Shown here one piece after another: positions 34,290-43,302 of a stretch of 64,000 bases of DNA; positions within the stretch are counted from its first letter, which is position 1; each line of letters begins with the position of its first letter. The DNA is from CAYPAV01 sp964408805 (GTDB lineage Bacteria > Pseudomonadota > Alphaproteobacteria > UBA8366). The notes under the pieces were generated by a model. That model had not been told where the DNA came from. It made no database searches and saw nothing but the letters and a program-made list of their open reading frames with translations. Location of the stretch: contig CAYPAV010000010.1 in the NCBI GenBank assembly GCA_964408805.1, positions 124,001 through 188,000 of the forward strand, read 5' to 3'. The position numbers and the translations under genes were made by a program.

Positions 34290-34405
34290 CATCGCCAATC
34301 TCCGCTCGGGTCAAATGGAATCGTTCGGAGCGACAATTCTTGTCGTCCGCTCTCCCTCCGATAGTTGCCATGATGTCGGTAAATCTTGTCGAATTGGATT
34401 CGCCG
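34290..34405 (-). repeat. Dispersed intergenic repeat, inverted copy
   Basis: Minus-strand reading contains GACATCATGGCAACTATCGG, GGGAGAGCGGACGACAAGAA, then ATTTGACCCGAGCGGAGATT, collinear with GATGTCCGAAGG, CAAAGCGGACGAAG and AATTGACCCGAAGCGGCCAT of the 19 kb copy. It abuts the stop codon of the NTF2-like gene. Confidence 0.55.
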
Positions 34406-34409
34406 GACC

Positions 34410-34886
34410 TCACTCCGTCTTCCGCGCCCGCGCCGCCGCCCGGCGCACCAAATCGCGGTTGCCGCGATCCCAAGTGACGAGGAGCACATGGCGGATGGCA
34501 CGCCAGCCGAAAGGTGTCCGGTTCAAGTCGATCTCGTAGCGGCCGCCGATGGTATATTCGGGGTCGCCGCGTCCGCCCGTTAGGATATGCACCGCATGGA
34601 TATAGGCGGTGAGGTGGGCGGTGTCGCCGTCGATGCGCGCGGATTGATTTCCGAGCAAGTGCTGGGTCACCTCGAAGCCGTCGATCACAGCACGGATGCC
34701 GGCCACGATCGCCTCGCGGCCGATCATTTCGTCCCGGCCGCCGAAGGAGGTGAAATCGCCCACGGCGTCCTCGGCGAAGACCTCGTCCAACTTCGTCCAG
34801 TCGCGGGTGTCGATCGCGGTGGCGTAGCGGTTCAGGACATCGATCACGGCCAGCCGGTCGGCGGCGCTCCCTTCTGTTTCGGTCAT
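34410..34886 (-). CDS. NTF2-like / SnoaL-type nuclear transport factor 2 family protein
   Basis: 158 residues of the cone-shaped NTF2 fold: an N-terminal helix pair (VIDVLNRYATAIDTRDWTKL), DEVFAEDAVGDF, IVAGIRAVIDGFEVTQHLLG and C-terminal strands (AYIHAVHILTG, IGGRYEIDLNRT, WRAIRHVLLVTWD). Bacterial SnoaL-like members act as isomerases, cyclases, dehydratases or ligand-binding accessory proteins in aromatic and steroid catabolism. ATG 34886 follows AAGGGAG by 9 nt; GTG 34907 and ATG 34895 are less well placed. It ends next to a dispersed repeat. Confidence 0.82.
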   Translation of the reverse strand: MTETEGSAADRLAVIDVLNRYATAIDTRDWTKLDEVFAEDAVGDFTSFGGRDEMIGREAIVAGIRAVIDGFEVTQHLLGNQSARIDGDTAHLTAYIHAVHILTGGRGDPEYTIGGRYEIDLNRTPFGWRAIRHVLLVTWDRGNRDLVRRAAARARKTE

Positions 34887-35021
34887 CTCGTTCATCTCCC
34901 TTATCACGACGGCTTCATGGTCGAAGTATACCGCTCCGGCGACTATACCAAGGAAGACGGCCGTTCCTTCCGCGCTGGAAGTGGCGTGGCGTGAATTCTT
35001 GAACGAGAGCGGGCCGCAGGC

Positions 35022-38000
35022 CTATTCGGCGGCGTCGCGGCCGCTGGCGCCGGCGAGCTGGTGGGCGATGAGCTGGGCGTAGAGTCCGCCCCGGGCCAAC
35101 AGCTCCGCATGGGTTCCGGTCTCGACCACCTGGCCTTCGTTCAGGGCCACGATCATATCGGCGTTCCGGACCGTCGATAGGCGGTGCGCGATGACCACCG
35201 TGGTGCGCTCGGCCATCAGCTCCTCCAAGGCGCCTCGCACCGCCTGCTCGTTAACAGCATCGAGATGCGACGTCGCCTCGTCGAGGATCAGAACGGGTGC
35301 GTCCTTCAGGAAAGCGCGGGCGATCGCGACGCGCTGGCGCTGGCCGCCGGACAGGCGCATGCCGCGTTCGCCGACGGGAGTCTCGAGACCGTCGGGCAAT
35401 CCTTCGATGAAATCGCCGAGGGCGGCGCGCTCTAGCGCAGCCGCGAGTTCGCTTTCCGTTGCATTGGGCTTGGCGATCAGGATGTTGGCACCAAGCGTAT
35501 CGTTGAACAGATAGGTGTCCTGCGCCACCAGCGCGATCCGGCGCCTGAGATCGTCGAGCGTGAAGTCTCGAAGATCGCGGCCGCCAAGACGGATCGTGCC
35601 CTCGCCGGGATCCCAGAACCGCATCAAGAGATGGGCAATGGTCGTCTTGCCGGCTCCGGACGGCCCGACCAGGGCCACCGTCTTGCCGGCGGGTGCCTGG
35701 AAGCGCGCGCCATGGAGCGCATGGCGGTTGCCGGCCTCGTATTTGAAAATGACCTCGTCGAGTTCGATCGCCGTCCCGTTGGTCGCTTGGTCGACGCCGG
35801 TGCCGTCGGTGACGGGGACCGGTTCGTTGTCGACCGCATAGAGCCTCCGCGTGGAGCCGAGCGTGTCGGCCAGTTGCCGGCCGATATGGGCGATCTCGGA
35901 GATCGGCAGGAAAGCCGCCATCGCCAGCAGCGTTAGCATCGGCAGGAGCCCGCTTTCGAGCGCGCCCGCGTCGACGAGTCCGGCACCTGCGATGACAACG
36001 GCAAGTCCGCCAAGTCCCGTGGCGACCTCAAGCATGTTGGTCTGCAGCGTCAGGTCGCGGAAGAAGGGCAAGCGGACCCGGTGATGCCTGGCGGTGCGTT
36101 CGATGAGTTCGAGGCGACGTTCGGGAACGCGTTGGAAGGCGATGATCTCGCTCAGGCCTTGGATCGTATCGACGGCATGGGCGTTAAGCTCGCCGAGCGC
36201 TTCGCGCGCCCGCGATCCCAGCTCGTCGACCCGTTTTCGCATGAAGAAAGGACTAAGCGCCACGATCAGAAGGAAGGGTGCGAGAGCGGCCGCCATTTCC
36301 CAGCCAAAGACGATCAGCCCCGCCACCACCAGCGAGGGCACCAGCACCGCGACGACGGCGGGGGCAATGGTGTGGGCGAAGAAAAACTCGACGGTCTCGA
36401 CGTCATGAGTCGCCATCGCGACCATGTCGCCGGTTCGCCGCCGCACCATGTAGGCCGGCGCCAACCGGTCGAGTTTCCGAAACAGGGCGATCCGCATTTC
36501 CGCCAGCAGGCGAAACGCCATGTCATGGGCGACCCAGGATTCAAACCAATGAAAGATCCCGGCGAGCGGCGCCAGGACCGCGAGCCAGATCAGGAACGGC
36601 TCGAAGGGCGCGCCCGTCTTCACCGCCTTCGCCGCAAGGGCCCCCACGACGCCGACGCCGATGAAGGCGAGCACGCGGGTGACGCCGAGGAAGAAGGTCA
36701 GCGTCAGCTTGGCCTTGTAGGGGCGGATATGCTTCATCAGTTCGGCCGCCGCGCGTAGCCAGCCGAGCCCCTCCGCCTTGACGATGGCGTCGGTCGGCGC
36801 GAATTGGGCTTCCTCGCTATAAGTCGGGCCGTCGCTCTCGCCGGTCAGAAGGGCGCCGCCGCCGCCGATCTCGATATCGATCTCGGTGGTTTCCTCGGCC
36901 TGCGCGGCCATCAGCCGGTGATAGACTCCGCCCCTTTCCATCAATTCGCCATGGCCGCCTTCCTCTGCGATGCGGCCGCCGTCGAGGACAAGGATCCGGT
37001 CGGCCCCGATGACGCTGGAGAGACGATGCGCGAAGATCAGCGTCGTCCGGCCGACCATCAACCGGTCGAGGGCGTCCTGGATGATCGCTTCGTTCTCGGC
37101 ATCGACCGCCGAGAGCGCCTCGTCGAGGACGAGAATGGGGGCATCGCGAAGGATGGCGCGGGCGATCGCGATCCGCTGGCGCTGGCCGCCGGAAAGGCGG
37201 ATGCCGCGCTCGCCGATCACCGTCGCATAGCCATTGGGGAGCTTTTCCACGAACTCATGGGCGTTGGCGGCGCGGCAGGCGGCTTCGATCTCGACCGCCG
37301 TCGCGTCGGGTTTGCCGATCCGGAGATTGTCCTCGACCGTGCCGTGGAAGAGGTAGGTATCTTGATTAACGACCGCGATATTGCGGCGGATCTCCTCGAA
37401 GGAAAGACCCCGGAGGTCCTCGCCGCCGATCCGCACGCGCCCATGATCCGGATCGTAGAACCGCAGCAGCAGACGGACGATCGAGGATTTTCCGGCCCCG
37501 CTCGGCCCGACGAAACCGATGCGCTCGCCCGCCGCGACCTGAAAGGTCATGTCCTCATGCGCGGTCCGCCGGCCACCCGGATAGGCGAAACCGACACTGT
37601 CGAACTCGACGGTGGGCGCCAGTTTGCGGGCCGGGCCGGCGGCGGCGGTATCGGTCACTATGGGGCTCGAGTCCAGGAGTTGGAAGATCGTCTGCGCCGA
37701 GGCCTGGGCCATCATACCGTTATGCATCAGGGAGCGCATATCGCGGAGCGGTCGGAACACCTCGACCCCCAGCATCAGGATCATGATTAGCGCGGAAAGC
37801 GTCATCGCGCCGTCGGCGACCCGATAGGCGCCGAGCGCCAGCGTCGCCGCCGCTCCGACCGCGATTCCGGTGTCCGTAATCCCGCGCGAGAGCGAGTTGG
37901 TCGCGAGCACCCACATGGTACTGCGGAATACCGCGTCCGCCTTCTCCTTCAGGATGGCCATGCGGGCGGCGCTCTGTCCGAAGGATTTGAGGGTCGCCAG

Positions 38001-38612
38001 GCCCTGGACCGAATCCAGGAACTCGGCCGCGAAGGCCCGGTAGGCGCGCGATCGACCCATGCTGTTTTCGTTGTCCCAGCGGTGAAAGATTTGCGGCGCC
38101 CACAAGGTGATCAACGCCGCCGCCAGCATGACCAGCGCCACCGGCCCATCGAGAAAGACCACGAAGGCGAAGATCAGCACCGGCGTCAGCGCGGCCACGA
38201 AAAGCTGCGGCAGGTATTGGCCGAAATAGACCTCGAGCTGTTCCACCCCGTCGATCATGGCGAGGATGGCATCGCCGGTACGTTCCAGCCCGAAATGCGC
38301 CGGACCGAGTTCGGTCACCTTGTCGAAGACGATTGTCCGTAAATGGACCTGCACCCGGGCCGCGGTGTCGTGGGCGATCATCGTGCGGACATATTCCAAA
38401 ACGCCCCGAATGATCATCACGATCGCAACGCCGATGAAGGGGAGAAGGAGTGCCTCCAGCGCGGCCCCCTGGAAGACCTTGGCGATCAGCCAACCGAGGA
38501 GGGCGAGCCGGGCAATGCCGAAGACGGTGGCCAGCACGCCGATCGCGACGGACGCCCAAATTCGCGCCCGCACGCCCTGCGTGAAGCCCCATAGCCGGCG
38601 ATCGAAATACAT
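35022..38612 (-). CDS. Fused ABC exporter with two complete TM-NBD halves (CydDC-like)
   Basis: 1196 residues: two full ABC half-transporters in one polypeptide. Half one (to about 600) has a six-helix region with AARVQVHLRTIVFDKV and YFGQYLPQLFVAAL, which resembles CydD, then Walker A GPSGAGKSS, signature LSGGQRQRIAIARA and Walker B ILVLDEA. Half two repeats this with GPSGAGKTT, LSGGQRQRVAIARA and VLILDEATS. In CydDC these are separate proteins that export cysteine and glutathione or handle heme for cytochrome bd assembly. No cydAB genes are nearby, so the CydDC link is by similarity only; multidrug export is the alternative. Both ATP sites look intact. Confidence 0.92.
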   Translation of the reverse strand: MYFDRRLWGFTQGVRARIWASVAIGVLATVFGIARLALLGWLIAKVFQGAALEALLLPFIGVAIVMIIRGVLEYVRTMIAHDTAARVQVHLRTIVFDKVTELGPAHFGLERTGDAILAMIDGVEQLEVYFGQYLPQLFVAALTPVLIFAFVVFLDGPVALVMLAAALITLWAPQIFHRWDNENSMGRSRAYRAFAAEFLDSVQGLATLKSFGQSAARMAILKEKADAVFRSTMWVLATNSLSRGITDTGIAVGAAATLALGAYRVADGAMTLSALIMILMLGVEVFRPLRDMRSLMHNGMMAQASAQTIFQLLDSSPIVTDTAAAGPARKLAPTVEFDSVGFAYPGGRRTAHEDMTFQVAAGERIGFVGPSGAGKSSIVRLLLRFYDPDHGRVRIGGEDLRGLSFEEIRRNIAVVNQDTYLFHGTVEDNLRIGKPDATAVEIEAACRAANAHEFVEKLPNGYATVIGERGIRLSGGQRQRIAIARAILRDAPILVLDEALSAVDAENEAIIQDALDRLMVGRTTLIFAHRLSSVIGADRILVLDGGRIAEEGGHGELMERGGVYHRLMAAQAEETTEIDIEIGGGGALLTGESDGPTYSEEAQFAPTDAIVKAEGLGWLRAAAELMKHIRPYKAKLTLTFFLGVTRVLAFIGVGVVGALAAKAVKTGAPFEPFLIWLAVLAPLAGIFHWFESWVAHDMAFRLLAEMRIALFRKLDRLAPAYMVRRRTGDMVAMATHDVETVEFFFAHTIAPAVVAVLVPSLVVAGLIVFGWEMAAALAPFLLIVALSPFFMRKRVDELGSRAREALGELNAHAVDTIQGLSEIIAFQRVPERRLELIERTARHHRVRLPFFRDLTLQTNMLEVATGLGGLAVVIAGAGLVDAGALESGLLPMLTLLAMAAFLPISEIAHIGRQLADTLGSTRRLYAVDNEPVPVTDGTGVDQATNGTAIELDEVIFKYEAGNRHALHGARFQAPAGKTVALVGPSGAGKTTIAHLLMRFWDPGEGTIRLGGRDLRDFTLDDLRRRIALVAQDTYLFNDTLGANILIAKPNATESELAAALERAALGDFIEGLPDGLETPVGERGMRLSGGQRQRVAIARAFLKDAPVLILDEATSHLDAVNEQAVRGALEELMAERTTVVIAHRLSTVRNADMIVALNEGQVVETGTHAELLARGGLYAQLIAHQLAGASGRDAAE

Positions 38613-38717
38613 GTCCCGTTACCCTCGCTCGCTCGTACCTGAATACAATGTCGCGCGGATCGGAGACAGATCAAATTTCGGCCAAATTCGAAAGAATTTC
38701 GAGGCTTCACCTCCACC

Positions 38718-41700
38718 CTAATAATCGTCGAGCGCCTCCGCGAGGGCGGGGAGGGCGATTCGCATGCCGATCCGCTCTCCTTCGTCGTGAAGGTCTCGTA
38801 GGACCTCCACCTTGTCGTCGTCGCGTCGCCCTTGCCCATGCGCCGCTAGCGCACGGCCGCGTCGGATGAAGTAATCGCTCCAAGGAAGCGGTTCCGTTGC
38901 CGTATAGTCTTTGAGTTTGTCCGCGAACCGAAGCGCGGTCTCCCAATCGCCGCCCTGGAGGGCCGCATCCATGCCGTCGACGTAGAAGTGAAGGTAGTTG
39001 TGACTGACACAGCCGAGATCCAAGAGCCGGTCGCCTTCCTCGAGGATTTCGCGCCGTCGCACCGGGTCACGGGCCGCGAGCGCCATGGCACCGAGGATCC
39101 ACGGGCCGGCGAAGGTGATGTTCGTTTCGCGGCTGATCTCGAAAGCCTCCTCCAGAAGCGTCATCGCCGCCGGGCCGCCACCTTGCTCGGTCATGACGCG
39201 GCCGAGATGCCGCATGTTTTCGGCTTCGAAGCGTCGCGCGCCGAGCTGGCGGGCGATATCGATTGAACACTGGGCCGCGTCGCGAGACCCTTCCAAATCG
39301 GCTTGATCGAACAGGATGTAGGACATGATGCCGGAGGCAACCATTTCCGCCCGCTGATGTCCGATCGCCGCCGCCATTTTCCGAGCCGCGATGGTGTCCT
39401 CGAGTGCCGCGTCAAGTTCGTTGCGGTAGAGGTTGGTGGTGCCGCGCATATAGATGTTGGCGGCCTCGACCCGCGCGAGGCGCGCCTCGCGAGCCAGTAT
39501 GATGCAGTCATCGAAATAGCCATGGGCCGTGATCATCTTGCCGCTTGCATAATTCGTATCGCCGAGCCCGCCAAGCGCCTGTGCCTCAAAGACGGCCGAT
39601 TTCGCGGCTCGCGCATAGTCCAGCGCCAGTTCGTGCTGCTCACGACAACCGTCGAGGTCGCCCAGGGGAAAGAAGATATTGCCGCGAAGATGATGCAACT
39701 GGGCGAGTTCCAACGTCATTTCGGTCTTGTCGGCTCCCGATTCCGCCTGGTCGAGGATGTCGAAGGCGTCCTCGTAACGGTCGACCACCCGCATTGCGGC
39801 GGCAAGACCGAGCCGCGCGCGAAATCGGTCGGATTCGTCGGGGGCCAGGGTCAACGCTTCCTCATAGACGCCGATTGATCCCTGAATGTCGCCCATGTCC
39901 TGTAACAGCTGGCCCTTCAGGCAGGTAAGGTGGAAGACCTCCGGTGTCCCGGCCGAGAGCTCGATCCCGCGTTCGACGAGGGGGATCGCGCGTTCGAATT
40001 CGAACGCATCGTTGAGGGTGTCGGCGGCGCGGCGATAGGCGTCGGCGGCCTCCGGGTCCTCGGCACGGTCGAGATGCTCGGCCAAGAGAACGACCTCCCG
40101 GTCCCGGTACCAATCGGCGGCCGAGGCGTGCAGATTGCGCCGTTGCTCGCGCAGAAGCGCCCCATAGACGCCGTCGCGGATCAGGGCGTGGGCGAAGGAA
40201 TAGCCGTCCTCGCTGGTCCGAACGAGCTGGCGGCCAAGCAATTCCGCGCAATCGTATTTCGGCGCATTCAGTACGTGGCGAAGCTGCTCGGCGGAAAATT
40301 CCTGGCCGATCACCGCCGCCGCCTGGACCGCCTGTTTGTCCTCGGCGCCGAGGCGGTCGACCTTGGAAAGGATCAGGCTCTGGATGGAGGCGGGGAGTTC
40401 GGCGTCCTCGCGGCGCAGCAACTGTTCCAGGTAAAAGGGACTTCCGGCCGCGCGTTCGAGACAGCCGCGCACGAATTCGGGATCGAGGTCCGGCAGATCG
40501 CGGGCCAGCGCGCTCGCCTCCTCGGGGCGAAGCGGCCCGAGATCGATGGTCGCCAAGGGGGCATTCCGCGCCGTCTCCCGCCAGCCGGCATCGATCGGAT
40601 CGCCGTCGATTCGCGTGGTCATTAGCAGGACCGCTGCGGTCGAGCCGACCGTGGGCGTGATCGAGGCCAGATGTTCCAGCGTTATCCGGTCGGCCCAGTG
40701 AATATCCTCGACGACAATGAACAACGGTCGAATCCGGGACAGATGCTCGACGAGACGGCTGGCAATGTCGCGGCGGCCCCGCTGGCGGGTCGCGTTGTCC
40801 ATGGCGTCATGGACCGCTTGCAGAGTCGGCGGGTTCGGAAGGTCGAGAAATTCGTTTAGAAAGACCTGCTGGTTGGCCTCGACGGTCCCGTCCTCCACGA
40901 CCCGACTTGCGGCACTTTCTCGCGCCGCTGTGTCGCTCACCGCATCAATGCCCAGCAGGCCGGAGACGAGGGTCTGGAGCGTGTCGCGGGTGGCGCCCGT
41001 CCCAAAATCGACGAGTGCCGCCCGGTGACAGTCGAATTCAAAGCTCCGAGCAAGACCCTGGATTTCCTCGACGAGACGGGATTTTCCGATCCCCGCCTCA
41101 CCCCGCAGCAAAACGGCGGAGCCGACCCCCGCGGTCACTACCTCGCGGAGAATGGCGGAGATCTGGGCGGTCTCGGCACGCCGGCCGACAAAGGAGGAAT
41201 GTGCGTCGGTGTCATGCCCCTCCTTGATCGCGGTTGCCCGCCAGGCGCGCACCGGTGTGGCCACGCCCTTTACCGCGACCTCGCCCATCTCAGCGCATTC
41301 GATGCGCGGCGCCACTTGATCACGGACATCGTCGGAAATCACCGTTTCGCCGGGCGAGGCCAAGCCGTTTAGACGCGATGCGAGATTGGCTGCGATACCG
41401 GTGACCGCATAGTCGGGGATGTCGTCGGGGGAAATGTCGAGCTGACCCGCGACCACGACCTCGCCGCTGGCGATCCCGACATGGATCTTGAGCGGTCGCT
41501 TCGAGACTTCGCTTAAGTCGTCCATCGCCGCGTGCGCCGCGAGGGCCGCCTGGACGGCGCGGAGCGGATCGTCGCCATGGGTCACTGGAGCCCCGAAGAG
41601 CGCCATCACCTCGTCGCCAACATGGCGGTGCACCGTGCCGCCGTGGGAGACCACGATCTCGTCGATCGAATGGAGAACACGGCCCGTCAGCTCGTGCAGT

Positions 41701-41990
41701 TCCTCCGCATCCAGCGTGGTCGCAAGCTCGGTGTAGCCCGACAGGTCCGCGAAGAAAATCGTCACTTGCCGCCGGTCGGCCGGAACCGTTTGCACCGCCA
41801 TTGGAGAGGCCGAACCAAGCGTCTCGATGGCCGCCAGAAGCTTCTTTCGATGCCCGAGCGAAGCGATGCCCAATTCCTTCAAGTCTTCCGCCGTCAAATC
41901 GGCTAGAAGGTCGTGATCGATATCGTTGTTACGGAATGCGTCGGTGTATTGCGCCAGCCCGAGCGCGTTGAGCCAATCCTCGACATCCAT
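38718..41990 (-). CDS. SAM domain - class III cyclase - AAA ATPase - TPR signalling protein
   Basis: 1090 residues with a clear domain order: a sterile alpha motif at about 1-60 (VEDWLNALGLAQYTDAF, LTAEDLKELGI, GHRKKLLAAI), a class III cyclase domain at about 72-250 (FFADLSGYTEL with metal Asp, VHRHVGDEVMALFGAP, VTGIAANLASRLN), an AAA/NB-ARC-like ATPase starting near 268 with Walker A GEAGIGKS and Walker B LFIVVEDIHWAD, and TPR-like helices to the end. It is a large cytoplasmic adenylate cyclase of the type common in rhizobia and rhodospirilla. ATG 41990 is one codon after an in-frame TTG. The 105-bp gap to the ABC gene suggests separate promoters. Confidence 0.93.
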   Translation of the reverse strand: MDVEDWLNALGLAQYTDAFRNNDIDHDLLADLTAEDLKELGIASLGHRKKLLAAIETLGSASPMAVQTVPADRRQVTIFFADLSGYTELATTLDAEELHELTGRVLHSIDEIVVSHGGTVHRHVGDEVMALFGAPVTHGDDPLRAVQAALAAHAAMDDLSEVSKRPLKIHVGIASGEVVVAGQLDISPDDIPDYAVTGIAANLASRLNGLASPGETVISDDVRDQVAPRIECAEMGEVAVKGVATPVRAWRATAIKEGHDTDAHSSFVGRRAETAQISAILREVVTAGVGSAVLLRGEAGIGKSRLVEEIQGLARSFEFDCHRAALVDFGTGATRDTLQTLVSGLLGIDAVSDTAARESAASRVVEDGTVEANQQVFLNEFLDLPNPPTLQAVHDAMDNATRQRGRRDIASRLVEHLSRIRPLFIVVEDIHWADRITLEHLASITPTVGSTAAVLLMTTRIDGDPIDAGWRETARNAPLATIDLGPLRPEEASALARDLPDLDPEFVRGCLERAAGSPFYLEQLLRREDAELPASIQSLILSKVDRLGAEDKQAVQAAAVIGQEFSAEQLRHVLNAPKYDCAELLGRQLVRTSEDGYSFAHALIRDGVYGALLREQRRNLHASAADWYRDREVVLLAEHLDRAEDPEAADAYRRAADTLNDAFEFERAIPLVERGIELSAGTPEVFHLTCLKGQLLQDMGDIQGSIGVYEEALTLAPDESDRFRARLGLAAAMRVVDRYEDAFDILDQAESGADKTEMTLELAQLHHLRGNIFFPLGDLDGCREQHELALDYARAAKSAVFEAQALGGLGDTNYASGKMITAHGYFDDCIILAREARLARVEAANIYMRGTTNLYRNELDAALEDTIAARKMAAAIGHQRAEMVASGIMSYILFDQADLEGSRDAAQCSIDIARQLGARRFEAENMRHLGRVMTEQGGGPAAMTLLEEAFEISRETNITFAGPWILGAMALAARDPVRRREILEEGDRLLDLGCVSHNYLHFYVDGMDAALQGGDWETALRFADKLKDYTATEPLPWSDYFIRRGRALAAHGQGRRDDDKVEVLRDLHDEGERIGMRIALPALAEALDDY

Positions 41991-42099
41991 CAAGTTTCTC
42001 CGGGAGTCCGACGGTCGATTTGCTGCGAATATTTAACTTTTAAATCAGCCGGGAACTCCTGTATACCCACGCATCCCAGAGGCGGCGCGGGGCGATTCC

Positions 42100-43251
42100 A
42101 TGGCGGCCGGTCCGGATTCCGATATGTACGAAAAGATCGATCGTTTTCTGCGCGAGAAGCGGCCCGAGACACCGTGTCTCGTGGTCGATCTCGATATCGT
42201 GTCGGAGAAATATCGCGCCTTGGCCGCGGGTCTGCCGATGGTCGACATCTATTACGCGGTGAAGGCCAACCCCGCGCCGGAAATCTTGTCGCTCTTGGTT
42301 GGGCTCGGGGCTCATTTCGACATCGCCGCGCCAGCCGAACTCGAAGCTTGTCTCGTCGCCGGCGCGCTCCCGGGTCGCCTATCCTACGGGCACACGATCA
42401 AGAAGGAGCGGGATATCGAAATGGCGGCGAGCCGCGGGGTCGACCTCTTCGCCTTCGACAGCGAGGCGGAACTATTGAAACTGGCGCGCGCCGCACCCGG
42501 GAGCCGCGTCTTCTGCCGGATCATCATGCTGACCGAGGGCGCCGATTGGCCACTCTCTCGGAAGTTCGGTTGCGAGGTCGAGATGGCCCACGACCTGTTG
42601 CTGAAGGCGGGCGATCTCGGCTTGCGGCCGCACGGCGTCTCCTTTCATGTCGGCTCGCAACAGACCGATCCCGATCAATGGGAAATCGCGGTCGCCGAGA
42701 CGGCGATGCTGTTCACCCGGTTGGAGGCGGCGGGGGTAAAGCCGGAGATGATCAATCTCGGCGGCGGCTTTCCGGCGCGTTATCGATCCGACGTGCCCGA
42801 TGTCGATCGCTATGGGGCGGCTATCCTGGCGGCGATCCGAAAGCATTTCGGCAACAAGCCGCCGGCGATGATCATCGAGCCGGGCCGCGGCCTCGTCGGC
42901 GATGCCGGCGTGATCCAAAGCGAGGTCGTGCTGATCTCGAAGAAGGGGTACGACGACGAACCGCGCTGGGTCTATCTCGATATCGGCAAGTTCGGCGGCC
43001 TGCCGGAAACAATTGGCGAGGCCATCAAATACCGCATCCGGACCCCTCGTGACGGCGCCGCCACGCCCGCGATCCTCGCCGGTCCGACATGCGAGGAGCT
43101 TGATGTCCTCTATGAGCACGACAAATACGAGTTGCCGCTCGACCTCGAGATCGGTGACCGCATCGAGTTCTTGAGTGCCGGCGCCTATAGCTGGTCCTAT
43201 TCCTCTGTCGGTTTCAACGGTATGCCGCCGCTTCGCCGGTATTTCGTCTGA
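42100..43251 (+). CDS. Group IV PLP-dependent decarboxylase (ornithine/lysine type)
   Basis: 383 residues with a TIM-barrel PLP domain and beta-barrel domain. The PLP lysine is in YYAVKANPAPEIL, HVGSQ and INLGGGFPARY are the barrel motifs, EPGRGLVGDAGV binds the phosphate, and GPTCEELDVLYE carries the second-subunit catalytic Cys. This is the ornithine/lysine decarboxylase group that makes putrescine or cadaverine. Two starts are possible: ATG 42100 (GGGGCG upstream) and ATG 42124 (MYEKIDRFL), the latter closer to family N-termini. It is divergent from the cyclase gene and is followed by the penicillin acylase family gene after 51 bp. Confidence 0.92.
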   Translation: MAAGPDSDMYEKIDRFLREKRPETPCLVVDLDIVSEKYRALAAGLPMVDIYYAVKANPAPEILSLLVGLGAHFDIAAPAELEACLVAGALPGRLSYGHTIKKERDIEMAASRGVDLFAFDSEAELLKLARAAPGSRVFCRIIMLTEGADWPLSRKFGCEVEMAHDLLLKAGDLGLRPHGVSFHVGSQQTDPDQWEIAVAETAMLFTRLEAAGVKPEMINLGGGFPARYRSDVPDVDRYGAAILAAIRKHFGNKPPAMIIEPGRGLVGDAGVIQSEVVLISKKGYDDEPRWVYLDIGKFGGLPETIGEAIKYRIRTPRDGAATPAILAGPTCEELDVLYEHDKYELPLDLEIGDRIEFLSAGAYSWSYSSVGFNGMPPLRRYFV

Positions 43252-43302
43252 CGGTTCCCCGCACGCTTCCACCTCTCGCAGCGACCCATTAGGGTGAGCG
43301 CC

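Noticed and set aside
35184..36758. Several plus-strand frames opposite the fused ABC gene
   Set aside because: All are shadows of the minus-strand ABC exporter, whose motifs are complete.
38688..38702. Hairpin TCGAAA-GAA-TTTCGA between the cyclase and ABC genes as a terminator
   Set aside because: The stem is AT-rich and no T tract follows in the minus-strand direction of transcription.
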